Virus record (IMG/VR): IMGVR_UViG_3300023179_000009
Span: 310,001 to 374,000 of that record
DNA from: a virus
Strand: one strand, 5' to 3'
DNA: 64,000 nucleotides
Shown here: one piece after another, positions 51,187 to 60,122 of the stretch
Layout of the letters: each line of letters opens with the position of its first letter
Position numbering within the stretch: the first letter of the stretch is position 1
The notes under the pieces: generated by a model
What the model saw: the letters and a program-made list of their open reading frames with translations, nothing else
Database searches by the model: none
What the model was told of the DNA's origin: nothing
Made by a program: the position numbers and the translations under genes

Positions 51187-51795
51187 ATGATGAGTTTCAA
51201 AGAATATATTCAAGAAGTATCCTTGTATCATGGCACACACGGTGAATTTGAGTTAAAACCCCACAAAGCAAGATACGGAACTGGCGTTAGTTTCACCACC
51301 AGCCCAGAGGTTGCAAGAAATTATGGTCTTGGACGATACAAAGGTGGCAAAAAATCAAACAATCCAGTTATAAAGACAATCAACTACAGTGGCACATCGT
51401 TTAATTTTTACGAACCTGTCCCAGAACGCATGGTTTCGCTTATAAAACAAAAATTAAATCCTTACCTCTCCGAGTTCACTCCTGATAAAAAAGATTTATT
51501 CTTAAAACAAATACAGGGCTTGTGGGCCTCTAGCGGCGAACGCTTCTACAAAGAAGTTCAAAGAAGTTTCGCTAAACGAGGAACTGATCGGGAATGTAAA
51601 TTAGCTAAAAGCCGAAACGACAATTTAGAAATTTGTCAAAAATGCAGTATTTTTGACCAAATGCCTGATTTATTAAATCAAATTTTGCTTGATATCGGCT
51701 ATGATTCGTTGTGCTACGACGACACGAACGACGGCGTTTCTCATAAATGTTATTTTTTAATGCATAGTGGCCAACAAACCGGCCAAAATAAGTAA
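51187..51795 (+). CDS. ADP-ribosyltransferase-like, probably head-packaged, 202 aa
   Basis: Starts M(M)SFKEYIQE|V, a capsid-targeting pattern with predicted cleavage after Glu. The mature part opens SLYHGTHGEFELKP and GTGVSFTTSPEVARNYG, resembling the R/Y-H-G and Ser-Phe-Thr-Thr motifs of mono-ADP-ribosyltransferase folds. A catalytic Glu is not obvious. T4 injects the ADP-ribosyltransferase Alt in the same way, so an injected effector is the natural reading. Confidence 0.65.
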   Translation: MMSFKEYIQEVSLYHGTHGEFELKPHKARYGTGVSFTTSPEVARNYGLGRYKGGKKSNNPVIKTINYSGTSFNFYEPVPERMVSLIKQKLNPYLSEFTPDKKDLFLKQIQGLWASSGERFYKEVQRSFAKRGTDRECKLAKSRNDNLEICQKCSIFDQMPDLLNQILLDIGYDSLCYDDTNDGVSHKCYFLMHSGQQTGQNK

Positions 51796-51864
51796 AAAGT
51801 ATTGCTTTTTCCAATATTCTAAGCGGCCAACAAAACGGCCAAAATCAATAATCAAATTTATCAT

Positions 51865-51872
51865 TATAAATA
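51865..51872 (+). promoter_or_regulatory. T4-like late promoter box TATAAATA
   Basis: Exact octamer 5 bases before the ATG at 51878. Two imperfect 21-base direct repeats (GGCCAACAAACCGGCC at 51769, GGCCAACAAAACGGCC at 51825) lie just upstream. Confidence 0.6.
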
Positions 51873-51877
51873 ATTTT

Positions 51878-53161
51878 ATGAGTGAAATAAAAGGCGAATA
51901 CTGGATAACAGACGGCTCTGTGGATTTTGCTGATGGCGATATTGGCGAATGGAACCATGAAGGCAAGGCTTTGCAGTATCTCGCATCAAAACATGTAGAC
52001 GATGTATTGAATATCGCTGCTGATTTGGGCGTTGAACTTGATCACCACAGAAGCGAAGAATACCCGGCTGGCGATATCGAAGAAATCAGAAAAAAACTCA
52101 CAAATGCTGTAGAAGATAAAGAGATCGAATGGAATCTTCCTGATGGTGTGGAGCCTTTACAAAGTGTAGATCATTATCTGCAACAATCTCTAGGAATCAG
52201 TGATGAAGAATATAGCACCATGATCGGATTTGGAGATCCTGGGTTGTATTGCATGGAACACGAAGGTTGGATTGCTGTTCGTAGTAACAATGTAGAGTTT
52301 TATGGTTTTGACAATAATAAAAAACAAGAAATTATTAAAGGTTTGGATGAAATATTAGAACAAGAGGGCATAGAAGACCCGGACGAAGAAATAGAACTGC
52401 ATTTATTTGATAAAAAAACAAAAAGAAGTTGGTATGCTACACTTGCAGAACTCAAGGGCGGTTCGGGCGTTCGACCAAATATACTACCCAATACCACGTA
52501 TAATAAACCCATCTTTATTCCAACGAATAACTCTGGCCCCAAAGGAAGCGAATCGCCACGATTCACCGATATTCAAACCCGTTACAATCAGAATACTAGC
52601 GAAAACGTTCACGAATCAAACAAACCACGCAAAGGTATGAAACGTCGCTGGAGCATAGGATATAAAATAAGCATCAATTGCAACCATCCACGAGGCTTTA
52701 GCCAAAAGAACTACTGCAAACGCCAACGGCGTGGGGGCAGGTATACCGAAAGCTTTAAAAATTGGCTAAAAAACAATTTGCAAGAAAACATTGCTACAAA
52801 TGTATTGTCTGGGTGGATGTCACCTTCAGGGCGTTTTTATCCATGTCAAAGATACATGTTTGACCATTTGAATGTGATACTAACCAACCCGGAACTTGAA
52901 AATTTCATGACGCCTGAATTTAAAGATGCTCTTGAAAAGTTAAATGTTGCAAAAGGATCAGATGATGATAATCTACACGATACTTTGGAGCAAATAGCCT
53001 ACAATCAAATGTACAAAAAAGGTTATTTGAGAGTTGCCCCAGAAGGCAACACAGTTCATTTTGAAGGAACTCCACAAAGTATTTTAAATTTGTATAATAA
53101 AGCCAAAGAAATAGCCTACCAGCACGATAAAAAGGCGGAGTTTCAAAGGGTCGTTTTATGA
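51878..53161 (+). CDS. large acidic protein with internal prohead-peptide-like segment, 427 aa
   Basis: ATG at 51878 follows a late box. N-terminal about 200 residues are acidic (WITDGSVDFADGDIGEWNHE; YYLQQSLGIS-like helices). Around residue 285 comes ESFKNWLKNNLQENIATN, which resembles an embedded targeting peptide, followed by GWMSPSGRFYPCQ and DHLNVILTNPELENFM, a block seen in other phage proteins. It looks like a fusion of two genes. Its TGA overlaps the next ATG. Confidence 0.65.
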   Translation: MSEIKGEYWITDGSVDFADGDIGEWNHEGKALQYLASKHVDDVLNIAADLGVELDHHRSEEYPAGDIEEIRKKLTNAVEDKEIEWNLPDGVEPLQSVDHYLQQSLGISDEEYSTMIGFGDPGLYCMEHEGWIAVRSNNVEFYGFDNNKKQEIIKGLDEILEQEGIEDPDEEIELHLFDKKTKRSWYATLAELKGGSGVRPNILPNTTYNKPIFIPTNNSGPKGSESPRFTDIQTRYNQNTSENVHESNKPRKGMKRRWSIGYKISINCNHPRGFSQKNYCKRQRRGGRYTESFKNWLKNNLQENIATNVLSGWMSPSGRFYPCQRYMFDHLNVILTNPELENFMTPEFKDALEKLNVAKGSDDDNLHDTLEQIAYNQMYKKGYLRVAPEGNTVHFEGTPQSILNLYNKAKEIAYQHDKKAEFQRVVL

Positions 53162-53226
53162 GCTTTAAAAAGTGGCTAGAAAATAATCTGTTATTAAGTT
53201 GTTCTAGGGTGATGAGTGATAATTAA
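53158..53226 (+). CDS. 22-residue peptide, truncated prohead-targeted gene
   Basis: ATGA-coupled to the previous gene. Encodes MSFKKWLENNLLLSC then a few residues to a stop: a complete targeting-type N-terminus with almost nothing behind it. Either a scaffold-binding micro-peptide or the remnant of a deleted cargo gene. Confidence 0.45.
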   Translation: MSFKKWLENNLLLSCSRVMSDN

Positions 53227-53313
53227 AAAGCACTTACGAGAATTTAAATAACAAAAAGTTAATTTTGATTAATTTTTTGTTATTAATTTAACTATGCGAG
53301 GTGGGCGATAAAA

Positions 53314-53487
53314 ATGAGTTGGAATCATAGAATAGTGAGAAAGTTTTACAAACACGTTCATCGTGATGATACAATGTTATTTCAAATACACGAAGTTTTT
53401 TACAACCCTGACGGTTCGGTAATGTCGATCACCGAAGAACCGATAAGAATAATGGAAGAAAGCGTAGAAGATTTGCAAAAAACCTGA
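53314..53487 (+). CDS. small hypothetical protein, 57 aa
   Basis: GAGGTGGG precedes ATG at 53314. MSWNHRIVRKFYKHVHRDDT, then FQIHEVFYNPDGSVMSITEE: a small beta-sheet layout matching other phage proteins with 'FY-x-x-x-G' motif. Converges on a minus-strand gene. Confidence 0.65.
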   Translation: MSWNHRIVRKFYKHVHRDDTMLFQIHEVFYNPDGSVMSITEEPIRIMEESVEDLQKT

Positions 53488-53518
53488 ACGATTGCAAGAA
53501 TGTCTAAAACACCCAGTT

Positions 53519-54418
53519 TTAGATTACGACACTCTCAAGGAATGTTGAAAAATATTGATGGCTTACTTTTTGTATTGATTCAAAAGAAGGTTCGTAGTGC
53601 TTTCCAGCATTGGATCTTATCAAATCTGCTAATTTTTCAACATCTGTTGCTTCTATACAAAATTCTTGTGGATAAAAAAGTTTTTGAGATTCGGTGTAGG
53701 CTCCAGCACAATATTTTCCCAATGCTGCTGCGTCTAATTGGAACCTTCCCCATGTATAACGGTTATCCAGAGAGGCAAACATAGAACACTCGGCTGATTT
53801 TTCTAAATAATCTTGCCATCCCAAATGAGGAAAAATTTGCCAATTATTAACATTTGCCTTTTTTATAATTGAATTCAATTCTTTGGTATTGTTGCAATAA
53901 GAAACAAATTGAAATTCAGGCATTATCTGACATAGTCTTAAAGTTCCAGCGATATTTGATTCAAAAGTAAACAAGCGAGATATATTTAAACAAATTTTAT
54001 TTTGAATAATTTGTTTTTTTTCTAATTTTTGCACACGCTCAAAAGGATAAGGTGGATAAAAATCATAAACAGGTCTGTTCAGTGATTGAAATAACGGTTT
54101 TAGCTTAGATGAATGAACAAATATACCATCAAAATTTATGTCTTGTAATTTTTCATAAAACCAATGAGTGTTTAAAACACCAAAGCCAGATTCTTCTACA
54201 ATGATTAATTTTTTCCAACAATCAGGCTTAAAAACGTTATCTGTTCCGGTTGGACAACAACAGAGAACTAAATCATAAGGTTCTTTTGTTTTTTTAGACA
54301 ACACATGCCATTCACCGTCCAAACAAGCGGCAATATTTTCATAACCACTTCCTGAGTTTTCAGGGGTGTATGTTGTATCATCTATCTCCCGGCTCCAACT
54401 GCCAAAAATTATTTTCAT
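53519..54418 (-). CDS. glycosyltransferase (GT-B, family 4-like), 299 aa
   Basis: The C-terminal half contains LNISRLFTFESNIAGTLRL, FASLDNRYTWGRFQLDAAAL and GKYCAGA, the donor-binding layout of GT4-like enzymes. The N-terminal half is Rossmann-like (DLVLCCCPTGTD; DGIFVHSS). It lies 12 bases after the fibre-like gene on the same strand, suggesting glycosylation of a virion or host surface structure. Confidence 0.65.
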   Translation of the reverse strand: MKIIFGSWSREIDDTTYTPENSGSGYENIAACLDGEWHVLSKKTKEPYDLVLCCCPTGTDNVFKPDCWKKLIIVEESGFGVLNTHWFYEKLQDINFDGIFVHSSKLKPLFQSLNRPVYDFYPPYPFERVQKLEKKQIIQNKICLNISRLFTFESNIAGTLRLCQIMPEFQFVSYCNNTKELNSIIKKANVNNWQIFPHLGWQDYLEKSAECSMFASLDNRYTWGRFQLDAAALGKYCAGAYTESQKLFYPQEFCIEATDVEKLADLIRSNAGKHYEPSFESIQKVSHQYFSTFLESVVI

Positions 54419-54430
54419 TAGTTGCTTAAA

Positions 54431-56584
54431 TCAACTATAACCAAGAGGGTTTCCTTGAACAATTGGATTGCCCGATGGTATTGGAGAACTCAAAGATTCA
54501 GGCTCGTCTGTTATGGTTTCCCCATCTTTAACCAAAGCAACCTTTCTTTTGCCTTGACTATTTATAATTTCAAAATAACCATCTCTTTGTAACGATCTTC
54601 TTTGTCCATTTTCTATAACAATAGCAGTGTCTAGACCACCTTCTCCAAAATAACTAACCGATTGAGGGGAAAAATCATAGTTATAAGTCTGAACTGACGT
54701 AAAACCACCTGCAACCTCAAGAAACTTCAACGCAATATTTTCTGCATCTTCATTGGAGAGATATTGACTATCCTTTCTTGCAATCACAAGATATGCAATC
54801 GACTTCCTTCCCGACAATCCTTGGACACAATGATCATCACTATCATCGCCATCTTCATTAATCAGTTGTGCTAGTCCAGTAGAGTCTCCTGGAACTATTA
54901 TTAGTTGATTGACTGAAGGATCGCTTCCCGATTCTCCGCCATCGCCCTCCCTGTTAACTTTGATAAAGACCGTATATGTCGATCCCTGATGGGCCACTAT
55001 AACGGCGGATTCATTTTGAGTGTTGTTGTCCGAGCCTAGATTTCCAGTGACAGAGAACTCTTCTATGTTCACATTAGTGGCCATCATTACAAACATTCCT
55101 GGATAAAGGTTAGTAAAGTAGCTACTTCCTTCTCCGAAATAAGCATCGCCAGAAGACACCTGTCCGTCCATAAAAGGATTATAAACAGGGTCGCTATTTT
55201 CGTATTCTTGGAAATTATCTTCATCCAAACAGGCAGAATGGGTGTAAGGAATGCAAGAACCTCTATCTGCATTATTTCCTTGAACATCCTCCCAAGCCTG
55301 GGTCAGATTGGTGTTCAAGAAATTTGAACCATCATACATGTCATCTCCGCCATCACCGATTCCGAAGGAAACATAACCGAACAACCTCTTGCTGGTATCT
55401 ATTTGGCCTGTAGAACTTAGCTTGAGAAAACCATATACCGCACGGTCACCAAATGAATTGAAGCCGCCAACACAAAGCACATCTCCACCGGAGGTTATCA
55501 CTATATTTTGTATTCTAGCACCCTCCCAATCGTTTGTATGGTCTCCAACTCCAATTCCTACATTGAACGATGTGTCTTTTGTGCCGTCAGTGTTGAATCT
55601 GACTATGTGGCCGCATCTTTCTCCATCTAACTCATTGAACCATCCGCCGACAACAACCTTGTTGTCGCCTTGCACAGCAACAGCTTGAACATTATCGCTG
55701 AGACCAGAGCCTGCTATTTCGAATGTTGAATCTAAACCTCCATCATTGTTTAAACGAATGACTTTGTTGCAGGGTGAGCCGTTGAATTCGCTGAACCAAC
55801 CCCCAACCAACAACTTTCCATTAGAGTCTTTTTTAATTGATGCAACTCTGCTGTTGGACGAAGCTGAAAAACCACCATCTGTTGTCCCATCGTTGTTTAA
55901 CCTTGCTATTTTTCCTGAAAATTCTCCACCGATATAAATCTTTCCATCAGAATCAACAAGAATATCATGCACTTGGCCGTTGGCTACAGTTACATTGCTT
56001 GTAAATGTTCCATCCAAAACACCATCTGAATTTAATTTTACAATTCTATCAACAGAAGTTCCATTATATTGATTAAAAGCTCCTCCAACCAAAATACTAT
56101 CGTCAGAAAGAACTCTTACAACCAAAGCATTGTTGTTAAACCCAGACTGCCCAACATTAAACGTTGTGTCAACCGATCCATCTGTATTAAGTCTGGCTAT
56201 TTTTCCGTAGGATGTTCCTCCAATACTGCTAAAATGACCAACAATGATTAATTTGCCACTAGACTGAGTAGCGACTGATCTCACAAAACCACTATCTGAT
56301 GTAGGAAAATTTGGGCATGTAAAAGTTTCGTCCAATGTAAAGTCGCTGTTGTATCTGCGAACGTTTTTTCCAAAATTATCGCCACCGTCAATGCCAACCC
56401 AAATGTATTTTCCGTTGGACAATGGATAAAATTGGCTACCAAGCGGATCATAATCTACATTATCTCCGTACTCGTTCTTAGCATACGAAAAGTCGTCCGT
56501 AAAAACTCTCAGATCTGGAACGAGATCTGTTATTTCTTCGTAATTAGAATTTAGATTCGACAGTATCTCATTAATATTTGACAT
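54431..56584 (-). CDS. beta-propeller (delta-60 repeat) virion or fibre protein, 717 aa
   Basis: AGAGGAAAA precedes the ATG. Residues 60-400 hold about seven copies of a 50-60 residue repeat: GGxFSxxNGxxxxxIxRLNxDGxxDxTFxxG (for example GKIARLNTDGSVDTTFNVG), the delta-60 repeat, predicted to fold as a propeller. The C-terminal 250 residues are Ser/Gly/Asp-rich and end with a knob-like segment. Likely a tail fibre, tip or decoration protein. Confidence 0.75.
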   Translation of the reverse strand: MSNINEILSNLNSNYEEITDLVPDLRVFTDDFSYAKNEYGDNVDYDPLGSQFYPLSNGKYIWVGIDGGDNFGKNVRRYNSDFTLDETFTCPNFPTSDSGFVRSVATQSSGKLIIVGHFSSIGGTSYGKIARLNTDGSVDTTFNVGQSGFNNNALVVRVLSDDSILVGGAFNQYNGTSVDRIVKLNSDGVLDGTFTSNVTVANGQVHDILVDSDGKIYIGGEFSGKIARLNNDGTTDGGFSASSNSRVASIKKDSNGKLLVGGWFSEFNGSPCNKVIRLNNDGGLDSTFEIAGSGLSDNVQAVAVQGDNKVVVGGWFNELDGERCGHIVRFNTDGTKDTSFNVGIGVGDHTNDWEGARIQNIVITSGGDVLCVGGFNSFGDRAVYGFLKLSSTGQIDTSKRLFGYVSFGIGDGGDDMYDGSNFLNTNLTQAWEDVQGNNADRGSCIPYTHSACLDEDNFQEYENSDPVYNPFMDGQVSSGDAYFGEGSSYFTNLYPGMFVMMATNVNIEEFSVTGNLGSDNNTQNESAVIVAHQGSTYTVFIKVNREGDGGESGSDPSVNQLIIVPGDSTGLAQLINEDGDDSDDHCVQGLSGRKSIAYLVIARKDSQYLSNEDAENIALKFLEVAGGFTSVQTYNYDFSPQSVSYFGEGGLDTAIVIENGQRRSLQRDGYFEIINSQGKRKVALVKDGETITDEPESLSSPIPSGNPIVQGNPLGYS

Positions 56585-56644
56585 TTTTCCTCTTTAATTT
56601 TTAAATAATAAATGTGGGCTACACTTCAATAGATGTAACGAAAA

Positions 56645-57157
56645 TTAAATATTGTTTTGAATAAAAGCCTGAGTTGAGTTGCTTTGATCAGGGCTGTTAT
56701 TTTTTTGTTCGTGATTTCTAATATTTTCACGAACCGCATTGGCAACCTGGACGGGTGTAGCAAAAAAACTATCTTGATCAGGTCTATGCAAACGATGAGA
56801 AGCGGTGAGAGTTTCACTTCCGTATTTCATATTACCGCCAAGTTCATCTAAAGAACTAAGATTAAAAACTATATTTTTTGAACCATTTTTATGATCATAT
56901 TCTATAGGTCCAGGCTCTCGGGCAGCATACATTTGATCAATAATACCAACTGTTAACAGATAGTGGCGACCACTCTCGCTCATGCCACGATAAGTTGCCT
57001 CAATTCCCATCTTGGCACCACCGCCGTACAAACTAGGAAGTTCTTCTTTATTTTTTAATGTCCAAGTTCCCATATCGAAATAATTTAAAACTTTTTCAAA
57101 ATCATCTGGAAAATTTTCCATTGTTGCTTCAGTCAGGTATTGTTTAAAATTTCTCAT
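56645..57157 (-). CDS. putative head-packaged protein, 170 aa
   Basis: Begins MRNFKQYLTE|AT, the targeting/cleavage pattern, with TATAAATA eight bases upstream of the ATG. The mature part (LYGGGAKMGIEATYRGMSES, NMKYGSETLTASHRL) is alpha/beta with a disordered Asn/Gln/Ser tail. Function unknown. Confidence 0.7.
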   Translation of the reverse strand: MRNFKQYLTEATMENFPDDFEKVLNYFDMGTWTLKNKEELPSLYGGGAKMGIEATYRGMSESGRHYLLTVGIIDQMYAAREPGPIEYDHKNGSKNIVFNLSSLDELGGNMKYGSETLTASHRLHRPDQDSFFATPVQVANAVRENIRNHEQKNNSPDQSNSTQAFIQNNI

Positions 57158-57179
57158 AATTATATTTATATATAATTTT
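57158..57179. promoter_or_regulatory. bidirectional late-type promoter
   Basis: The 22 bases between two divergent genes contain TATAAATA for the minus strand (57163-57170) and TATATATAA for the plus strand. Both flanking genes encode targeting-type N-termini. Confidence 0.55.
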
Positions 57180-57584
57180 ATGTTAACTTTTGAAGAGTGG
57201 ATACAAAAAAATCACGCTGATTTTATAGATGAGGGAAAACTAGCCGATTTTGGAAAAGCAGCAGTTGCAACGGCTGGTTTATTGGGCGGAACCCTGTTGT
57301 CTAATCAAAGTTTTGCTGATAATAACCGTCCAGTAATGCAACAAGTTTCTGCCAATCCAACACAAGCAAATTACTCACAAAATCATGGCAAAGTGCCATT
57401 TAATCCAAAAATTGGACCGCAACCAGCAAACAAAAAAGCCAACCCGCTGCAAATTTGGAAACACCAAGTTAGATATGTACAAGATGTTGAAGCGAAAATG
57501 CGAAGAGGCATGAGACCTACACCGGAGTATTTAATATTAAAACAATATTATAAAAACACTCTGCCCGACGCTCCTGTTAATTAA
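57180..57584 (+). CDS. putative head-packaged protein, 134 aa
   Basis: Begins MLTFEEWIQKNHADFIDE|GK. A hydrophobic segment AVATAGLLGGTLL follows (residues 31-43), then Gln/Asn/Pro-rich disorder and a C-terminal helix. The hydrophobic stretch after the peptide is unusual and might insert in a membrane on ejection. Overlaps the convergent gene by eight bases. Confidence 0.65.
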   Translation: MLTFEEWIQKNHADFIDEGKLADFGKAAVATAGLLGGTLLSNQSFADNNRPVMQQVSANPTQANYSQNHGKVPFNPKIGPQPANKKANPLQIWKHQVRYVQDVEAKMRRGMRPTPEYLILKQYYKNTLPDAPVN

Positions 57585-57831
57585 GTAGTTTGATTAGCAT
57601 AGAAATAAGGAAAAGTGCCAATCCAATCGGTAAAATGTAATTTTTTACCAACTCCTCTGGACGAATATAGACGAGATAATAGTCATAAACAGCACGTTCT
57701 ATTTCTCTTTTGCTGTATCCTTCAAGACCAGCAATATATTCTAATTGATTAAGAGTTATATCTTCTGAGTGGTATCTTTTTGCAAATTTAAGCAACTTTG
57801 CATCAGTATCAATATTTCTGTATTCGTACAT
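57577..57831 (-). CDS. small protein with C-terminal TM anchor, 84 aa
   Basis: ATG at 57831 follows GCGGAGAAAGG. Two N-terminal helices with TLNQLEYIAGLEGYSKREIE, an HTH-like or UBA-like look, and a C-terminal membrane segment (ILPIGLALFLISMLIKLL). Downstream of the metallopeptidase on the same strand. Confidence 0.65.
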   Translation of the reverse strand: MYEYRNIDTDAKLLKFAKRYHSEDITLNQLEYIAGLEGYSKREIERAVYDYYLVYIRPEELVKNYILPIGLALFLISMLIKLLN

Positions 57832-57863
57832 AGCGGAGCCTTTCTCCGCCTTAATTAAAGTAG

Positions 57864-58454
57864 TTACATACTTGCAAATTCTGGAATCCTTTGTTTGATC
57901 ATGTTCCAATTTTGTTGAACCCAATTATGGAAATTAACTTCAGCATTTTTTGGACCACGCTCATCGGTTTTTCCGTAATTTTGCATTTCTAATTCATGTG
58001 TTGCTTCGTGAACAATTGTGCTTGCAATCTCTACAATTGCTTCTTTTGTGTCTCCCAATTCACGAACTACCCTAGCAACATTTACTCTTATGGTATCGGA
58101 AGGTTGTAGTTGTCTCTCATCGATATCTGGGAAGTACTGTTTTATTACTACTGTCGGAAGAGTTTGAAGTTTTTGGTTGATCATCATATCTTTTGGAAAC
58201 AACAACTTAAACTTGTCTACTATATCTTTGCCTATTGTACGGCGATTTTCACGACTCATGTACATGCCGTAAACCCCAGAACTAAGATTTGCTATTGTAT
58301 TGATATTTTTTAATAATTGTTGTTGAGTTGATCTTCCATATAATTGGACTAATTTAATACTTAATTTTGCTTTATTGTAAATAGATTCTATTTGAGACGA
58401 ATCCACGTTCTCTGTTCCTAGCGTTGTTTGGTTAAAAAATTCTTTAAAATTCAT
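57864..58454 (-). CDS. putative head-packaged zinc metallopeptidase, 196 aa
   Basis: Starts MNFKEFFNQTTLGTE, a weaker targeting-type N-terminus. IVHEATHELEMQ (residues 147-158) is a clear HExxH zinc motif with Glu two residues on, in a helix. The final region (FHNWVQQNWNMIKQRIP) is helical. A protease carried in the head could process host or virion proteins at infection (inference). Confidence 0.7.
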   Translation of the reverse strand: MNFKEFFNQTTLGTENVDSSQIESIYNKAKLSIKLVQLYGRSTQQQLLKNINTIANLSSGVYGMYMSRENRRTIGKDIVDKFKLLFPKDMMINQKLQTLPTVVIKQYFPDIDERQLQPSDTIRVNVARVVRELGDTKEAIVEIASTIVHEATHELEMQNYGKTDERGPKNAEVNFHNWVQQNWNMIKQRIPEFASM

Positions 58455-58514
58455 TTACTTTTAAAAAGATATTAGGTGTTTAAATATTATAAGATACAAT
58501 AGATAGTATAAATT

Positions 58515-59381
58515 ATGAGAGATTTTTTACAATTTCTATCCGAAGAAAGAACAAAGAATAAAAATGCTAAAATAAAAATTTTAGCCATTCAAGGTTCTGC
58601 CAGAAACGATAATTGTTGCCCTGATCACGAATCTAAAAGTTATCGATTATTAAAAAATGCAATCAAAGATAGACAAGATGTGATTTTTGATGTAATAGAC
58701 CTTTCTGTGAAGTGTGACGGAAATGTTATTCAACCTTGCAAAGCTTGCATAAGTACAGCCGGGGGCATTCATTGCCATTTTCCTTGCGATTGCTATAGTA
58801 AAGGCAGTAAAGTAAAAGATTTCATGCACGAGGAAGATGTTTATAAAAAATTAGAAGAATGCGACGGATTTGTTGTTTTTTCTCCGATTAATTGGGATGC
58901 TCCCAGTAGCGTGGTGAAAAGTTTTTTTGACCGATTGGTTTGTTGCAGCCTTACTCTAACCACACAAGATGCCAATGAAATATTGGGGGATGATTTAAAA
59001 AATAGTGAAGTGACACGACCATTAGCCAAAAGTGGGAAATATAACAAATTGTTGAAAAATCACTTGGAAGGAAAACACGCTGCCTTTTTTATGCAAGGCG
59101 ACAATGGTGCAGATGATTACGTGGATATAAAAAAACCAGATTCTTACATCGAATATACCAAAGGCAAAATCTTGAACTCTGATCCTATTCGAAGTATTGA
59201 ACCCATTGTAAAGCAAATGGTTTACTCTGGCATTTATGTAAAAGAAGGATGTGTAGATGGTTTAATATCTGGTTACGGTACAGACTATCCAACAAATGAT
59301 GACAAATTGGAGCAAGAATTATTTAAAAGATCTAGAAAAGTTGTTGATAATTTAATTGATTTTATATCAAAAAATAAATAA
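58515..59381 (+). CDS. flavodoxin-fold NAD(P)H:FMN reductase-like, putative head-packaged, 288 aa
   Basis: First residues MRDFLQFLSE|ERTK match the targeting pattern and sit ahead of an otherwise normal flavodoxin-like start (IKILAIQGSARNDNCCP, the FMN phosphate loop). CKACISTAG and VVFSPINWDAPSSVVKSFFDR fit the NADPH-dependent FMN reductase family. The N-terminal extension is extra to the family. TATAAATT lies four bases upstream of the ATG. Confidence 0.75.
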   Translation: MRDFLQFLSEERTKNKNAKIKILAIQGSARNDNCCPDHESKSYRLLKNAIKDRQDVIFDVIDLSVKCDGNVIQPCKACISTAGGIHCHFPCDCYSKGSKVKDFMHEEDVYKKLEECDGFVVFSPINWDAPSSVVKSFFDRLVCCSLTLTTQDANEILGDDLKNSEVTRPLAKSGKYNKLLKNHLEGKHAAFFMQGDNGADDYVDIKKPDSYIEYTKGKILNSDPIRSIEPIVKQMVYSGIYVKEGCVDGLISGYGTDYPTNDDKLEQELFKRSRKVVDNLIDFISKNK

Positions 59382-59391
59382 AATAATTCAT

Positions 59392-60099
59392 TTAATCCCA
59401 ATAATTTACTTTAGACTTTTCGAAATGAACTAGATTATTTCTATTTAAAAAGTTAGAAATCATATACCTCATCATTCCAAAATAACCTAATTTTTTAAAT
59501 CTTCTTTCATCTTGTCCGAAATAATAATTTGCTATTTTAAATTTTTTAACATCATATTGCGAACTCAAGATATAATCTTCTGCTGTTTCGTATTTATTTG
59601 GGAATCCTCCCAGTTCGTCAAACTTACTTTTTCTTGTTAAAAAAAAGGCACCTATCGCAAATGGTGTAAATTTCGTAAAAATTTTATTCACCAGACCGAA
59701 TAAAATAAACAAAATGGAAGCTCTTGGATCTTTTCCGTAATTTTTGGGCGACAAACCTACTAAGTCTAAATCTTCTTTTATAATAACTTGTAGCGATTCA
59801 TAGATTGTCTTGTTGTCAAAAAACTTAACGTCTGCATCCAAAAACAACATATAAGGTTTCGTCGATATCGCCGCACCGTTGTTTCTTCCAACTGAAACGT
59901 TTCCTCCTGGGATTATTTTAAGATTTAATATATTTTTATATTCTTCTATATTTTTCAATGTGTTGTCTGTTGAGTTTGCATCTGCAACTATAATTTCAAC
60001 ATCTTGAATTTGATATTGTTTGCTTAAATCATTTAGTAGATTTGGCAAATAGTTTTCTTCATTTTTACACGGTATGATTATAGTGAGTAAATCTTTCAT
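59392..60099 (-). CDS. family 2 glycosyltransferase, 235 aa
   Basis: LLTIIIPCKNEENYLPNLLN, VEIIVADANSTDNT and MLFLDADVKF (DxD metal motif, about residue 90) are the GT-A/GT2 signature; ETAEDYIL matches the ED catalytic motif. A hydrophobic segment (RASILFILFGLVNKIF) may associate with membrane. Complete domain. Probable surface or virion glycan modification. Confidence 0.85.
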   Translation of the reverse strand: MKDLLTIIIPCKNEENYLPNLLNDLSKQYQIQDVEIIVADANSTDNTLKNIEEYKNILNLKIIPGGNVSVGRNNGAAISTKPYMLFLDADVKFFDNKTIYESLQVIIKEDLDLVGLSPKNYGKDPRASILFILFGLVNKIFTKFTPFAIGAFFLTRKSKFDELGGFPNKYETAEDYILSSQYDVKKFKIANYYFGQDERRFKKLGYFGMMRYMISNFLNRNNLVHFEKSKVNYWD

Positions 60100-60122
60100 G
60101 CATTATATTAGTATTTTATTTT

